Shown in pieces: positions 41,636-52,062 of a stretch of 64,000 nucleotides of DNA; position 1 is the stretch's first letter; every line of letters begins with the position of its first letter. The notes beneath the pieces are model-generated. The model worked only from the letters and a program-made list of their open reading frames with translations, searched no databases and was not told where the DNA came from. The stretch spans positions 124,001 to 188,000 of the forward strand of contig NZ_MIEH01000007.1 of the NCBI RefSeq assembly GCF_001754075.1, in the 5' to 3' direction. This DNA comes from Merdimonas faecis (GTDB lineage Bacteria; Bacillota; Clostridia; Lachnospirales; Lachnospiraceae). Made by a program: the position numbers and the translations under genes.

Positions 41636-44600
41636 CTATTCATCATCTGATAAATCATCAAATGCAAAGTCATCAGTTTCTTCAAATTCCAGTTCGTAAT
41701 GATCTTCTTCCGGCTCTTCTTCCACATCTACCAGCTCTTCTCCCTGGAATTCCTGCTCCGTATACCCCTGAGCGCCAAGATTATCATCCTGACGGTATTT
41801 CCTGTCTCCTTCGATGAGGGAGCGGAAATCTGTCTCGCCCATGTCTACGGTTTCCATGATCTCGACCTCTGTATTGTCGTCTCTTAAGACGCGCACATCC
41901 AGGCCCAGAGACTGCAGCTCTTTTAAGAGCACCTTGAAGGACTCCGGAATACCCGGCTCAGGAATATTTTCACCCTTGATGATGGCCTCGTAGGTCTTCA
42001 CACGTCCGATCACGTCGTCAGACTTCACGGTCAGGATCTCCTGCAGGGTGTAAGATGCGCCGTACGCCTCCAGTGCCCAGACTTCCATCTCTCCGAAACG
42101 CTGTCCGCCGAACTGTGCCTTTCCACCCAGCGGCTGCTGTGTTACCAGAGAGTATGGTCCGGTAGAACGTGCATGGATCTTATCGTCTACCAGATGGTGC
42201 AGCTTCAGATAGTGCATGTGTCCGATGGTAACCGGGCTGTCGAAATATTCTCCTGTACGGCCGTCACGCAGACGCACCTTACCGTCTCTGGAGATCGGCA
42301 CGCCTTTCCAGAGTTTTCTGTGCTCACGGTTGTCAGACAGATACTGCAGCACTTCCGGAAGCAGCTCTTCTTTATGCTTTGCCTCAAACTCTTCCCAGCT
42401 TAAGTTGACATAATCGTTGGCCAGGTCAAGAGTATCCATAATATCATTCTCGTCCGCACCGTCGAATACCGGTGTGGCAATGTTGAATCCCAGTGCTTTT
42501 GCCGCCAGAGACAGATGGATCTCCAGTACCTGTCCGATATTCATACGGGAAGGTACACCCAGCGGATTCAGCACGATATCCAGCGGCCGTCCGTTTGGCA
42601 GGAACGGCATATCCTCTACCGGAAGCACACGGGAAACGACACCCTTATTTCCGTGACGTCCCGCCATTTTATCTCCGACAGAGATCTTTCTCTTCTGTGC
42701 AATGTAAATGCGCACTGCCTGGTTTACACCCGGTGACAGCTCGTCGCCATTTGCCCTGGTGAATACCTTGGCATCTACAACGATACCATATTCGCCGTGC
42801 GGAACTTTCAGAGATGTATCTCTGACTTCACGTGCCTTTTCACCGAAGATCGCACGGAGCAGACGCTCCTCAGCGGTAAGCTCGGTCTCTCCCTTCGGAG
42901 TTACCTTTCCTACCAGGATATCTCCTGCACGCACTTCCGCACCGATGCGGATGATTCCTCTCTCATCCAGGTTCTTCAGCGCATCATCACCAACGCCCGG
43001 AATGTCACGGGTGATCTCTTCCGGCCCCAGCTTGGTATCGCGGGCTTCTGCCTCATATTCTTCAATGTGTACGGATGTGTAAACATCATCCTGTACCAGT
43101 CTTTCACTTAACAGTACCGCATCCTCGTAGTTATAGCCTTCCCAGGTCATAAATCCGATCAGCGGGTTCTTTCCAAGAGCCATCTCGCCATTGGATGTGG
43201 ACGGTCCGTCAGCGATCACTTCGCCTGCCTCCACGCGGTCTCCCTTGAAGACGATCGGTCTCTGGTTGTAGCAGTTGCTCTGGTTACTTCTTAAGAACTT
43301 GGTCAGCTTATATTTCTTTAAGTTGCCGTCGTCCTGGCGGATCGTAATCTCTGCAGATGTGGAGCGCTCTACCACGCCGCCTTCTTCTGCGATCACGCAG
43401 ACTCCGGAGTCCACTGCTGCTTTTTCTTCCATACCAGTTCCAACGACCGGAGCCTCGGTCATCAGAAGCGGAACCGCCTGACGCTGCATGTTGGATCCCA
43501 TCAGCGCACGGTTGGCATCGTCGTTCTCCAGGAACGGGATCAGCGCTGTTGCCACGGAGAACACCATCTTAGGCGATACATCCATGTAATCAAACATGCT
43601 TCTTTCGTACTCCTGTGTCTCTTCGCGGTAACGACCGGAAACATTTTTATTAATGAAGTGTCCTTCTTCATCCAGAGGCTCATTGGCCTGTGCCACGTGG
43701 TAATTATCTTCCTCATCCGCCGTCATGTATACGACTTCATCCGTAACCACCGGATTTTTCGGATCATCGTGGTTGATCTTGCGGTACGGAGCCTCTACGA
43801 ATCCGTACTGATTGATTCTGGCATAGCATGCCAGGGAGTTGATCAGACCGATGTTCGGACCTTCAGGCGTCTCGATCGGACACATTCTTCCATAGTGGGA
43901 ATAGTGTACGTCACGCACCTCGAATCCGGCACGGTCTCTGGACAGACCTCCCGGTCCCAGGGCAGACAGACGTCTCTTGTGCGTCAGCTCACCCAGCGGG
44001 TTGTTCTGATCCATGAACTGGGACAGCTGGGAGGATCCAAAGAACTCCTTCACTGCTGCCGTTACCGGCTTGATATTGATCAGGGACTGAGGGGAGATTC
44101 CCTCCAGATCCTGTGTGGTCATACGTTCTCTTACCACTCTCTCCAGTCTGGAAAGTCCGATCCGGTACTGGTTCTGCAGAAGTTCGCCTACAGAACGGAT
44201 CCGCCGGTTGCCCAGGTGGTCGATATCGTCATCATTTCCAAGGCCATACTCCAGATGGATATTGTAGTTGATGGAAGCCAGGATGTCCTCTTTTGTGATG
44301 TGTTTCGGGATCAGGTCATGGATATCCCTCCTGATGGCATGCTTCAGTTCATCCACATCGCCTGCCGTCTCTTCCAGGATTCCCGCCAGAACCGGATAAT
44401 ATACCAGCTCCGTAACCCCTACTTCTTCCGGATCCACATCTACGATAGATGTAAGATCCACCATCATATTAGAAAGGACTTTAATGTTCCTCTCCTCGTC
44501 CGGACGCTCAATCCACACATAAGGAACTGCCGCATTCTGGATCTGGTCTGCCAGCTCTCTGGTCACCTTGGTTCCTGCTTCCGCGATCACTTCGCCGGTG

Positions 44601-45505
44601 ATCGGGCTTGCAACCGTCTCCGCCAGCACATGGCCGCTGATACGGTTGCGGAGCATCAGTTTTTTATTAAACTTGTATCTTCCTACCTTCGCCAGGTCAT
44701 AACGTCTCGGGTCAAAGAACATGCTGGTGATCAGGCTTTCTGCACTGTCAACTGCCAGCGGCTCTCCCGGACGGATCTTCTTATACAGTTCCAGAAGTCC
44801 TTCCTGATAGTTGGTTGCCGCATCCTTTTCAAAGCTCGCCATGATCTTCGGCTCTTCGCCAAACAGCTCGATGATCTCCGGATTTGTACCGATTCCCAGC
44901 GCACGGATCAGCACAGTGATCGGTACCTTTCTAGTTCTATCTACTCGTACATAAAAAACGTCATTGGAATCAGTCTCATACTCCAGCCATGCCCCGCGGT
45001 TCGGGATCACGGTAGAAGAAAACAATCTTTTGCCTAATTTATCATGTGCGATCGCATAATAAATACCAGGTGAACGCACCAGCTGACTTACGATGACACG
45101 CTCGGCACCATTGATCACAAACGTACCGGTACTGGTCATCAGCGGCAAATCACCCATAAAGATCTCATGCTCGTTGATCTCATCTGTTTCTTTATTATGA
45201 AGTCTTACCCTTACCTTCAGCGGTGCCGCATAAGTTGCATCCCGCTCCTTACACTCTTCGATCGAGTATTTCACATCGTCCTCGCACAAGGTAAAGTCAA
45301 CAAATTCCAGACTTAAATGACCGCTGTAATCAGCAATCGGAGAAATGTCATCAAACACTTCTTTTAATCCCTCATCCAGGAACCACTGATATGAATCCTT
45401 CTGGACTTCGATCAGATTCGGCATCTGAAGCACTTCTTTTTGCCTGGAATAGCTCATGCGTGAACTCTTTCCGCTTTTGATGGGACGAATTCTGTTTTTC
45501 TCCAT
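41636..45505 (-). CDS. rpoB: RNA polymerase beta subunit
   Basis: 1289-residue beta subunit. Seen: the rifampicin-region block [50 protein letters not shown] and [20 protein letters not shown] long acidic tail follows the last conserved block (about residues 1250-1289, rich in E and D). It starts the rpoBC operon behind its own promoter; unlike the common arrangement, rplJ-rplL are not directly upstream but 5 kb away. Confidence 0.98.
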   Translation of the reverse strand: MEKNRIRPIKSGKSSRMSYSRQKEVLQMPNLIEVQKDSYQWFLDEGLKEVFDDISPIADYSGHLSLEFVDFTLCEDDVKYSIEECKERDATYAAPLKVRVRLHNKETDEINEHEIFMGDLPLMTSTGTFVINGAERVIVSQLVRSPGIYYAIAHDKLGKRLFSSTVIPNRGAWLEYETDSNDVFYVRVDRTRKVPITVLIRALGIGTNPEIIELFGEEPKIMASFEKDAATNYQEGLLELYKKIRPGEPLAVDSAESLITSMFFDPRRYDLAKVGRYKFNKKLMLRNRISGHVLAETVASPITGEVIAEAGTKVTRELADQIQNAAVPYVWIERPDEERNIKVLSNMMVDLTSIVDVDPEEVGVTELVYYPVLAGILEETAGDVDELKHAIRRDIHDLIPKHITKEDILASINYNIHLEYGLGNDDDIDHLGNRRIRSVGELLQNQYRIGLSRLERVVRERMTTQDLEGISPQSLINIKPVTAAVKEFFGSSQLSQFMDQNNPLGELTHKRRLSALGPGGLSRDRAGFEVRDVHYSHYGRMCPIETPEGPNIGLINSLACYARINQYGFVEAPYRKINHDDPKNPVVTDEVVYMTADEEDNYHVAQANEPLDEEGHFINKNVSGRYREETQEYERSMFDYMDVSPKMVFSVATALIPFLENDDANRALMGSNMQRQAVPLLMTEAPVVGTGMEEKAAVDSGVCVIAEEGGVVERSTSAEITIRQDDGNLKKYKLTKFLRSNQSNCYNQRPIVFKGDRVEAGEVIADGPSTSNGEMALGKNPLIGFMTWEGYNYEDAVLLSERLVQDDVYTSVHIEEYEAEARDTKLGPEEITRDIPGVGDDALKNLDERGIIRIGAEVRAGDILVGKVTPKGETELTAEERLLRAIFGEKAREVRDTSLKVPHGEYGIVVDAKVFTRANGDELSPGVNQAVRIYIAQKRKISVGDKMAGRHGNKGVVSRVLPVEDMPFLPNGRPLDIVLNPLGVPSRMNIGQVLEIHLSLAAKALGFNIATPVFDGADENDIMDTLDLANDYVNLSWEEFEAKHKEELLPEVLQYLSDNREHRKLWKGVPISRDGKVRLRDGRTGEYFDSPVTIGHMHYLKLHHLVDDKIHARSTGPYSLVTQQPLGGKAQFGGQRFGEMEVWALEAYGASYTLQEILTVKSDDVIGRVKTYEAIIKGENIPEPGIPESFKVLLKELQSLGLDVRVLRDDNTEVEIMETVDMGETDFRSLIEGDRKYRQDDNLGAQGYTEQEFQGEELVDVEEEPEEDHYELEFEETDDFAFDDLSDDE

Positions 45506-45642
45506 ATTGACGTTTCACTCCTCATATATTTTTTGTCGGGCTACGAGTCGCCCATAACAGTTGCAAAACCTGTGGATTTCTCATGTTTTCTCTCTTGTAT
45601 ACAAGGATTTATGGCATAAGTTTCCACAATAGCGCATTTTTT

Positions 45643-45672
45643 ATATTATCATACCTTGTCAAGGCTTGTCAA
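45643..45672 (-). promoter_or_regulatory. candidate promoter of rpoBC
   Basis: Minus-strand -35 TTGACA (45667-45672), 18 bp, -10 TAATAT (45643-45648), giving a leader of about 130 nt before rpoB. The divergent interval 45673-45820 is AT-rich and holds the ribosome-binding site of the ABC operon; no second promoter was clearly recognised. Confidence 0.6.
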
Positions 45673-45820
45673 CGAATTTTTATGAATTTTCTAATTACAG
45701 TTCCCGTCGCCTTCCTAATATGGTAAAATAAACCGATATCTTCCGAGCACATTTTTATATTATATAGGAAAGAAAAGATATCTTTGAGCACCTGTACTGA
45801 TAAAAAGGAGAGTTTTCTTT

Positions 45821-47569
45821 ATGAAACGATTAATGAGCTATTTAAAACACCATCCAGTCATCACTCTGCTGGCTCCCTTGTTTAAAATGCTGGAAGCGAC
45901 CTTCGAGCTTTTTATTCCTCTGGTAGTCGCAAGAATGATCGACATCGGCATAGCAGGCAAAAACCCCGCTTATCTCTGGAAAATGGGCGGCCTTATGATT
46001 CTTCTTGGAATCATCGGCTTTACTTTCTCTTTGACCGCCCAGTACTTTGCTGCAAAATCCGCTATTTCCACAGGAAAGATGATCCGGCGCGACCTGTTTA
46101 CGCATATTAACAGTCTGTCCTATCAGGAGATCGACACCATCGGGACTTCCACGCTGATCAACCGGATGACCGTAGACGTAAACCAGGTCCAGAACGGAGT
46201 CAATATGTTTCTCCGCCTGTTCCTTCGCTCTCCCTTCGTTGTCATCGGCGCCATGATCATGGCCTTTACCGTAGACATAAAAGCGGCGGTTCCGTTTGCC
46301 GTCACCATTCCCGCACTTCTGGTGGTAGTATTCGCTATCCTTTTGATCAGCATGCCTTTATATAAGAAGGTACAGAAACAGCTGGACAAGATCCTTTTAA
46401 GCACCCGGGAAAATTTGCTGGGAATCCGGGTGATCCGGGCCTTTTCCAGACAGGAGTCAGAAAAAGCAAGATTTCAGGATGAAACTGCAGATTTTTATAA
46501 GAAACAGGTTTTTGTCGGGAAAATATCTGCACTTCTGAATCCCATGACCTATGTGATCATCAACCTGGGTATCATAGCCATCCTGTATTTCGGCGGGCAC
46601 CAGGTAGATGCCGGAAGGCTGACCCAGGGACAGATTATTGCTTTGATCAACTACATGTCACAGATTCTGACCGAGCTTGTCAAGCTGGCAAATCTGATCA
46701 TTTTGCTGTCCCGGGCCATGGCAAGCCTTTCCAGGGTCAACACTATTTTTGAACAAAAGTCCTCCATCTCAGCCGAAGGAACGCCACTGGAAATCCCGGA
46801 TCCTTCTTGCGGCAATATCCCTGCCGTGGCATTTGAAAATGTCGGTTTTACTTACGCCGGGGCAAAATCCAAGACTCTGCAGGGTCTTTCTTTCACCGCT
46901 ATGCCAGGGGAAACCATCGGTATTATCGGAGGAACCGGCTCCGGGAAGTCTACACTGGCAAGCCTCATCCCCCGCTTTTACGACAGCACCGAAGGAACCA
47001 TCCGGCTGTTCGGACAGGATATCCGCCGGCTGGCGCCCGCTTCCATATGCCGGCATATCGGTATCGTCCCCCAGAAAGCCGCCTTATTCTCCGGCTCCCT
47101 GCGACAGAATATGCAGTGGGGAAAACGGGACGCCTCTGACGAAGAGATTTACCAGGCTCTCACAATTGCCCAGGCAAAGGATTTTGTGGATGCAAAAGGA
47201 TTGGGACTTGATCTTGCCATTCAGCAGGGAGGCTCCAATCTGTCCGGCGGACAGAAGCAGCGCCTCACCATTGCCCGCGCTCTGGTAGGCGCGCCGGAAA
47301 TCCTGATCCTGGACGACAGCGCTTCCGCCCTGGACTTCGCCACAGACGCAAGGCTCCGCAAAGCATTAAAGGAGTCTACCGGTCACAGCACCGTATTCCT
47401 GATCTCCCAGCGGGTTTCCGCCGTCAAAAGCGCAGACAGAATCCTTGTCATGGAAGACGGACATATCGCCGGATGCGGCACCCACCGGGAACTTCTGGAA
47501 ACCAATCCTGTCTATCAGGAAATCTGCGCATCACAATCTGTCAGAAAGGAGGCAGGCATTCATGCTTAA
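45821..47569 (+). CDS. ABC exporter half-transporter with degenerate ATP site
   Basis: 582-residue type I exporter half: six membrane helices (about 1-310) and an ATPase domain with Walker A GGTGSGKST and signature LSGGQKQR. The Walker B reads ILILDDSASALD, so the catalytic glutamate is Asp, and the switch histidine is Gln (LISQRVSAV). These are the marks of the non-hydrolysing half of heterodimeric exporters such as TM287/288 or BmrCD. Its 3' end overlaps the partner gene by 8 bp. The transporter probably exports drugs, peptides or lipids. Confidence 0.93.
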   Translation: MKRLMSYLKHHPVITLLAPLFKMLEATFELFIPLVVARMIDIGIAGKNPAYLWKMGGLMILLGIIGFTFSLTAQYFAAKSAISTGKMIRRDLFTHINSLSYQEIDTIGTSTLINRMTVDVNQVQNGVNMFLRLFLRSPFVVIGAMIMAFTVDIKAAVPFAVTIPALLVVVFAILLISMPLYKKVQKQLDKILLSTRENLLGIRVIRAFSRQESEKARFQDETADFYKKQVFVGKISALLNPMTYVIINLGIIAILYFGGHQVDAGRLTQGQIIALINYMSQILTELVKLANLIILLSRAMASLSRVNTIFEQKSSISAEGTPLEIPDPSCGNIPAVAFENVGFTYAGAKSKTLQGLSFTAMPGETIGIIGGTGSGKSTLASLIPRFYDSTEGTIRLFGQDIRRLAPASICRHIGIVPQKAALFSGSLRQNMQWGKRDASDEEIYQALTIAQAKDFVDAKGLGLDLAIQQGGSNLSGGQKQRLTIARALVGAPEILILDDSASALDFATDARLRKALKESTGHSTVFLISQRVSAVKSADRILVMEDGHIAGCGTHRELLETNPVYQEICASQSVRKEAGIHA

Positions 47570-49319
47570 TCGAAAAAACACACAGAACCCTCAGACACTG
47601 CGGCGGATCCTCCGGTACATCCGTCCTTACCTGCCACTGGTGGTTTTATCCCTCGTCCTGTCCGTTCTGACCGTCGCCCTGACTTTATACGTTCCGATCC
47701 TGACCGGGCACGCGGTGGATGCGATCGCCGGAGAAAACCTGGTAGATTTCCAGACCCTCTTTACCTTGATCACCGGCATCTCAGTTTCCATTTCCATCAC
47801 AGCCATTGCCCAATGGACCATGAACCATGTCAATAATCTGATCACCTACCGGATCGTGCGATCCTTACGCACCCAGGCCTTCGAGCATCTCCAGGAGCTG
47901 CCCCTGTCCTATGTGGACCGCCACTCCTCCGGAGATCTGATCAGCCGGATCATCACGGATATTGATCAGTTTTCCGACGGCCTGCTTCTGGGCTTTACCC
48001 AGGTGTTCACAAGCAGCGTCACCATCCTTGGCACCATCGGCTTTATGCTCAGCATCAATCCCTGGATCACCCTGGTCGTGGTGGTTTTAAGCCCCATGTC
48101 CTTCCTGGTGGCCAACTTTATTTCCAGAAAATCCTTCACCATGTTCAAGAAGCAGTCCGAAACCCGCGGGGAACTGACCGGCTTTACCAACGAGATGCTG
48201 GGCGGCATCAAAGTAGTGCAGGCCTTCGGGCATCAGGAGGAAGCGGTCCGGGAGTTTGAAGAGATCAACGAACGGCTTTACGGATATTCCTTAAAAGCTA
48301 CCTTCTTCTCTTCCATCACCAACCCCTCCACCCGGTTTATGTACTCCTGCATCTATGCAGGTGTGACCATCGCCGGCTGCTTCGGTGTAATCCGGGGGAT
48401 GCTGACAGTAGGACAGCTTTCCAGCTTCCTAAGCTACACCAATCAGTACACCAAACCGTTCAATGATATCACCAGTGTGCTGACCGAATTCCAGAACTCC
48501 ATCGCCTCCGCCGCCAGAGTCTTTGCATTTCTGGATGAGGCTGCCGAGACCCCGGAGCCGGAAAACGCCAAAGTACTATCCGATCCAAAAGGAGATATCC
48601 GCCTGGAGCATGTAGACTTTTCCTACGCACCGGACATTCCATTGATCCAGGACTTAAATCTGCATGTAACGCCGGGGCAGCGCATCGCCATCGTCGGTCC
48701 CACCGGCTGCGGGAAGACTACGCTGATCAACCTGTTGATGCGGTTCTATGACGTCCGCTCCGGATCCATCATAGTGGACGGCTGCGACATTCGGAATCTG
48801 ACCCGCCAGTCTCTTCGCAGCAGCTACGGAATGGTTCTCCAGGAGACCTGGCTCCGTTCCGCTTCTGTCCGGGACAACATCGCCTATGGCCGCCCCGACG
48901 CCCCGGAAGAGGAAATCATCGAAGCCGCAAAGAAGGCCTACGCCCACAACTTTATTATGCGCCTGCCGAACGGGTACGATACCATCATCACCGAAGGCGG
49001 TGAAAATCTGTCCCAGGGCCAGAAGCAGCTGCTCTGCATCGCCCGCATCATGCTGTGCCTGCCACCGATGCTGATCCTGGACGAGGCCACCTCCTCCATC
49101 GACACCATGACAGAGCTCCGGATCCAGCGGGCCTTCGAGAACCTGATGAAGGGCCGCACCAGCTTTATCGTCGCCCACCGGCTCTCCACTATCCAGAACG
49201 CAGACGTGATCCTGGTCATGGATCAGGGACATATCATCGAAAAGGGAACCCATGAAGAACTGCTGGCAAAAGGCGGTTTCTATGCCAACCTGTACAACAG
49301 CCAGTTTGCTCCGACATAA
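47562..49319 (+). CDS. ABC exporter half-transporter with canonical ATP site (partner)
   Basis: 585-residue exporter half with six membrane helices and a normal ATPase: Walker A GPTGCGKTT, signature LSQGQKQL, Walker B MLILDEATSSID, switch VAHRLSTIQ. The signature LSQGQ differs from LSGGQ, as expected for the half that completes the degenerate site. The ATG at 47562 follows AAAGGAGG and overlaps the first half gene, indicating a coupled heterodimer. The much longer open frame upstream was rejected. Confidence 0.93.
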   Translation: MLNRKNTQNPQTLRRILRYIRPYLPLVVLSLVLSVLTVALTLYVPILTGHAVDAIAGENLVDFQTLFTLITGISVSISITAIAQWTMNHVNNLITYRIVRSLRTQAFEHLQELPLSYVDRHSSGDLISRIITDIDQFSDGLLLGFTQVFTSSVTILGTIGFMLSINPWITLVVVVLSPMSFLVANFISRKSFTMFKKQSETRGELTGFTNEMLGGIKVVQAFGHQEEAVREFEEINERLYGYSLKATFFSSITNPSTRFMYSCIYAGVTIAGCFGVIRGMLTVGQLSSFLSYTNQYTKPFNDITSVLTEFQNSIASAARVFAFLDEAAETPEPENAKVLSDPKGDIRLEHVDFSYAPDIPLIQDLNLHVTPGQRIAIVGPTGCGKTTLINLLMRFYDVRSGSIIVDGCDIRNLTRQSLRSSYGMVLQETWLRSASVRDNIAYGRPDAPEEEIIEAAKKAYAHNFIMRLPNGYDTIITEGGENLSQGQKQLLCIARIMLCLPPMLILDEATSSIDTMTELRIQRAFENLMKGRTSFIVAHRLSTIQNADVILVMDQGHIIEKGTHEELLAKGGFYANLYNSQFAPT

Positions 49320-49343
49320 TACCGCCCGCATGGAGAAATAGAA

Positions 49344-50480
49344 ATGGCAAAGACAATCCTGAAAAACATCCTGAAAAATGAAACTGTATTTTGTGCCGCA
49401 CTCCTTTTGGCCATCCTGTCCGCTTTTCTTGTGCGGCCCGATGAAGCATATTTTACCTATCCGGACTGGAGAACCATAGCGCTCCTGTTCTGCCTGATGA
49501 TCCTGGTGGCCGGGCTCAGGTCCAAAGGGCTTTTCACTTTGCTGGGGCATGCGCTTCTTAAGCGGGCAGACAGCCTGCGAGCCCTGTCAGCAATTATGGT
49601 ACTCCTTTGCTTCTTTTCCAGCATGATTATCACAAATGACGTCACATTACTTACCTTTATTCCATTTACCATGCTGGTATTCCGGATGACCGGGCATGAG
49701 GACCGGATCGTAAAGCTGGCAGTTCTGGAGACAATCGGAGCAAATCTGGGGAGCATGGCCACCCCTATCGGCAATCCCCAGAACCTGTATTTATACTCTA
49801 TCTCAGGCCTTACGATCAGTCAGTTTGCCGCAGCTGTACTGCCCTATGCCGGCCTGTCTCTTGCACTTCTTCTGGCAGTATGCATCATCGGCCGGGACGA
49901 GCCACTGATGGAGGTAGCTGCAGGTACAGACTGGCATCCAGATAAAAGGCGTATGGCTATGGAAGTCCTGCCCTTCCTAGTCCTCCTTCTCCCGTGTCTT
50001 TTAGTGGTCTTCCACATCCTTCCATACCTTCCGGTACTTATTTGTGTGGCAGCCGCCGTGGCGCTCCTGGACCGCAGGCTTTATCTGGAGGTAGACTATT
50101 TCCTCCTTTTTACATTCCTCTTTTTCTTTATCTTTGTAGGAAATATGAAACGCATCCCTCTCGTCAGCGACGCCCTTGTTCAGGCTGTCACCGGCCAGGA
50201 ACTGCTGGCAGGAATCCTGGTCAGCCAGATCATCAGCAACGTACCGGCAGCAATTCTCCTCTCCGGCTTTACCGGACAGATACAGCCGCTCCTTACAGGG
50301 GTAAACCTGGGCGGACTAGGAACACTGATTGCCTCCCTGGCAAGCCTGATTTCTTATAAAATCGTAACAAAAAAGTATCCCGGAAGCAAACGGCGCTTCT
50401 TAAAGGTTTTCACCGCCTGGAACCTCCTGTTTCTGACCATCCTGGTTCTGGAGGCCATCCTTCTTGGCAAAGTGTCATAA
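49344..50480 (+). CDS. anion permease of the ArsB/CitT-SLC13 superfamily
   Basis: 378-residue membrane protein with about ten helices. Signature pieces of the ion transporter superfamily: FSSMIITNDVTLLTFIPF, GSMATPIGNPQNLYLY in the first half, and SQIISNVPAAILLSGFTG in the second, giving the inverted-repeat hairpins with SxxNP/NVP-type motifs. The substrate may be a dicarboxylate, sulfate or arsenite. It is 24 bp after the exporter pair and cotranscribed with it; the functional link is unclear. Confidence 0.85.
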   Translation: MAKTILKNILKNETVFCAALLLAILSAFLVRPDEAYFTYPDWRTIALLFCLMILVAGLRSKGLFTLLGHALLKRADSLRALSAIMVLLCFFSSMIITNDVTLLTFIPFTMLVFRMTGHEDRIVKLAVLETIGANLGSMATPIGNPQNLYLYSISGLTISQFAAAVLPYAGLSLALLLAVCIIGRDEPLMEVAAGTDWHPDKRRMAMEVLPFLVLLLPCLLVVFHILPYLPVLICVAAAVALLDRRLYLEVDYFLLFTFLFFFIFVGNMKRIPLVSDALVQAVTGQELLAGILVSQIISNVPAAILLSGFTGQIQPLLTGVNLGGLGTLIASLASLISYKIVTKKYPGSKRRFLKVFTAWNLLFLTILVLEAILLGKVS

Positions 50481-50484
50481 CGAC

Positions 50485-50527
50485 AAATGGGGACGTGCAC
50501 TTTTACAAAAAGTGTACGTCCCCATTT
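50485..50527. repeat. GGGGACG palindromic element copy 3
   Basis: Arms 50485-50504 and 50508-50527 (one mismatch, G-U in RNA) with core GGGGACGTGCACTTTT, nearly the same as copy 2 at 30631. It separates the convergent permease and rplL genes and may serve as a terminator for both. Confidence 0.86.
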
Positions 50528-50549
50528 TGACAAACCTTCCGGTCTGCAA

Positions 50550-50942
50550 TTATTTCATGTTAACTTCAGCGCCTTCAGCCTCAAGTTTAGCCTTGATCTC
50601 CTCAGCCTCTGCCTTGGAAACAGCCTCTTTTACTACCTTCGGAGCTTCGTCTACCAGAGCCTTAGCCTCTTTCAGTCCAAGACCTGTGATCTCACGAACA
50701 ACTTTGATAACTTTTACCTTGGATGCTCCAGCGGATACCAGTTCTACATCAAACTCATCCTTCTCTTCTGCTGCTGCAGCTCCATCTCCGCCTGCTGCTG
50801 CTACTACAACGCCTGCTGCTGCAGATACGCCAAATTCTTCTTCGCAAGCTTTTACAAGATCATTTAACTCTAATACAGATAACTCTTTGATAGCATCAAT
50901 AAATTCTGCTGTTGTCATTTTTGCCATTTTATTTTCCTCCAT
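50550..50942 (-). CDS. rplL: 50S ribosomal protein L7/L12
   Basis: 130-residue stalk protein. The N-terminal dimerisation helix ([16 protein letters not shown]...) is followed by an Ala/Gly-rich hinge (about 38-60), then the factor-binding C-terminal domain containing [21 protein letters not shown]. The short MEENK extension before MAKMTT may be untranslated: an ATG at codon 6 (50927) preceded by GGAGGAAAATAAA is likely the true start. It is 30 bp after rplJ. Confidence 0.97.
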   Translation of the reverse strand: MEENKMAKMTTAEFIDAIKELSVLELNDLVKACEEEFGVSAAAGVVVAAAGGDGAAAAEEKDEFDVELVSAGASKVKVIKVVREITGLGLKEAKALVDEAPKVVKEAVSKAEAEEIKAKLEAEGAEVNMK

Positions 50943-50972
50943 TTTTATTTTAAATATTTTGTTTCTTCCGGT

Positions 50973-51569
50973 TTACTCTTCTGCCGGTGCTTCTTCTGCT
51001 GCAGGTGCCTCCTCTGCCGGAGCCTCCTCTGCTGCAGGAGCTTCTTCTGCCGCTTCCTCAGCTGGAGCAGCTTCGCAGTTCTCTGCGCCGCCCTTTTCTG
51101 CAATCTGGTTCAGGACACGTGCAAGGTTGGTGATCGGTGACTGCAGGCTTCCAAGCAGCTTGGACAGCAGTTCTTCTCTTGATGGGATCTTAGACAGTTC
51201 TGTCAGTCCGTCCACATCATATAATGTGCCTTCAACCACACCCGCTTTCAGCTCCAGGGCCTTTGCGTCTTTTGCAAATTTGCAGAGAATTCTTGCCGGT
51301 GCTGTTGCATCATCTTTGGACACAGCGATCGCACTCGGGCCTTCCAGATGCTCATCCAGAACAGCAAAATCTGTTCCTTCGAACGCTCTTTTCATCATTG
51401 TGTTCTTATAAACCTTGTAGGTGATCCCAGCTTCTCTTAACTGTTTACGCAGTTCTGTATCCTGCGCAACTGTCAGTCCGCGGTAGTCTACCAGCACAAC
51501 GCTTGCTGCATCTTTGACATCTTCTGCAATAGCCTGTACGATTGGTTGTTTTAATTCCACTTTTGCCAC
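50973..51569 (-). CDS. rplJ: 50S ribosomal protein L10 with acidic repeat tail
   Basis: 198-residue L10, base of the L7/L12 stalk. The globular part includes DAASVVLVDYRGLTVAQDTELRKQL and KNTMMKRAFEGTDF, and ends near residue 170. The last 28 residues are repeats of the pattern AEEAPA, absent from most L10 proteins; they extend beyond the L12-binding helix. The gene is preceded by an L10 leader with attenuator and a consensus promoter, and followed by rplL. Confidence 0.96.
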   Translation of the reverse strand: MAKVELKQPIVQAIAEDVKDAASVVLVDYRGLTVAQDTELRKQLREAGITYKVYKNTMMKRAFEGTDFAVLDEHLEGPSAIAVSKDDATAPARILCKFAKDAKALELKAGVVEGTLYDVDGLTELSKIPSREELLSKLLGSLQSPITNLARVLNQIAEKGGAENCEAAPAEEAAEEAPAAEEAPAEEAPAAEEAPAEE

Positions 51570-51613
51570 GAATAATATACCTCCTTATAAGATTTTTGAC
51601 TGCTTTCAGGAAA

Positions 51614-51730
51614 TATAAAAAGCCTCCATGCCAATAGACATGGAGGACTCATAAATTCAACACGCGAATCTAACTCTCCTCGGCAGGCGTATCTCTACTT
51701 ACGCTTTCGCACCTGCTGTCTTCGGCAGTC
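51614..51730 (-). ncRNA. ribosomal protein L10 leader with attenuator
   Basis: On the minus transcript a long stem pairs 51712-51716 with 51683-51687 and encloses a smaller paired element, followed by GCCGAGG and finally a strong terminator hairpin CCTCCATG/CATGGAGG (51623-51630 with 51639-51646) ending in a U run. This layout between promoter and rplJ is that of Firmicutes L10 leaders, where excess L10(L12)4 binds and favours termination. Confidence 0.82.
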
Positions 51731-51737
51731 TTTAGAT

Positions 51738-51766
51738 AAAATAGCATATTCTTACCGCACTGTCAA
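51738..51766 (-). promoter_or_regulatory. rplJ-rplL promoter
   Basis: Minus-strand -35 TTGACA (51761-51766), 17 bp, -10 TATTTT (51738-51743), directly before the L10 leader. Confidence 0.8.
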
Positions 51767-51783
51767 TAGATAATCGCATAAAA

Positions 51784-52062
51784 TCAATAAAAGAATTTTT
51801 CAATTAATTCTCTTTCACGAGACACATCATATTCCGAATCGGCAATTAGCTTGTCATAAAATTTGTTCAAGAAATCTAGGCCGCTTTTGTTCAGCAATCC
51901 TTCATGCAATGAAACATCATCGTCTATACCAATTTCCAAAATCTCTTTTCCATCTTGATTCAGCATATCATGTTCTTTTAACCACTCAAAAATGAATTCA
52001 AAATGAGCAATTTCACTTCTTTTGCTATGTGGTGTCAAATTTATAGCCAACACCACGCACAC
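51784..52062 (-). CDS. hypothetical protein following the winged-helix gene
   Basis: Open frame of up to 92 residues, acidic and helical (FEFIFEWLKEHDML, LEIGIDDDVSLHEG), overlapping the end of the winged-helix gene by 38 bp. The true start may be a TTG (about codon 9) just inside that gene, or a later ATG. I do not recognise the family. The sequence is AT-rich, unlike the ribosomal genes next to it, and marks the beginning of the accessory region. Confidence 0.55.
   Translation of the reverse strand: MCVVLAINLTPHSKRSEIAHFEFIFEWLKEHDMLNQDGKEILEIGIDDDVSLHEGLLNKSGLDFLNKFYDKLIADSEYDVSRERELIEKFFY

Noticed and set aside
37725-45037. Long plus-strand ORFs opposite rpoC and rpoB (up to about 470 codons)
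   Set aside because: Mirror frames of highly conserved, regular-codon genes; no protein-like composition, no ribosome-binding sites.
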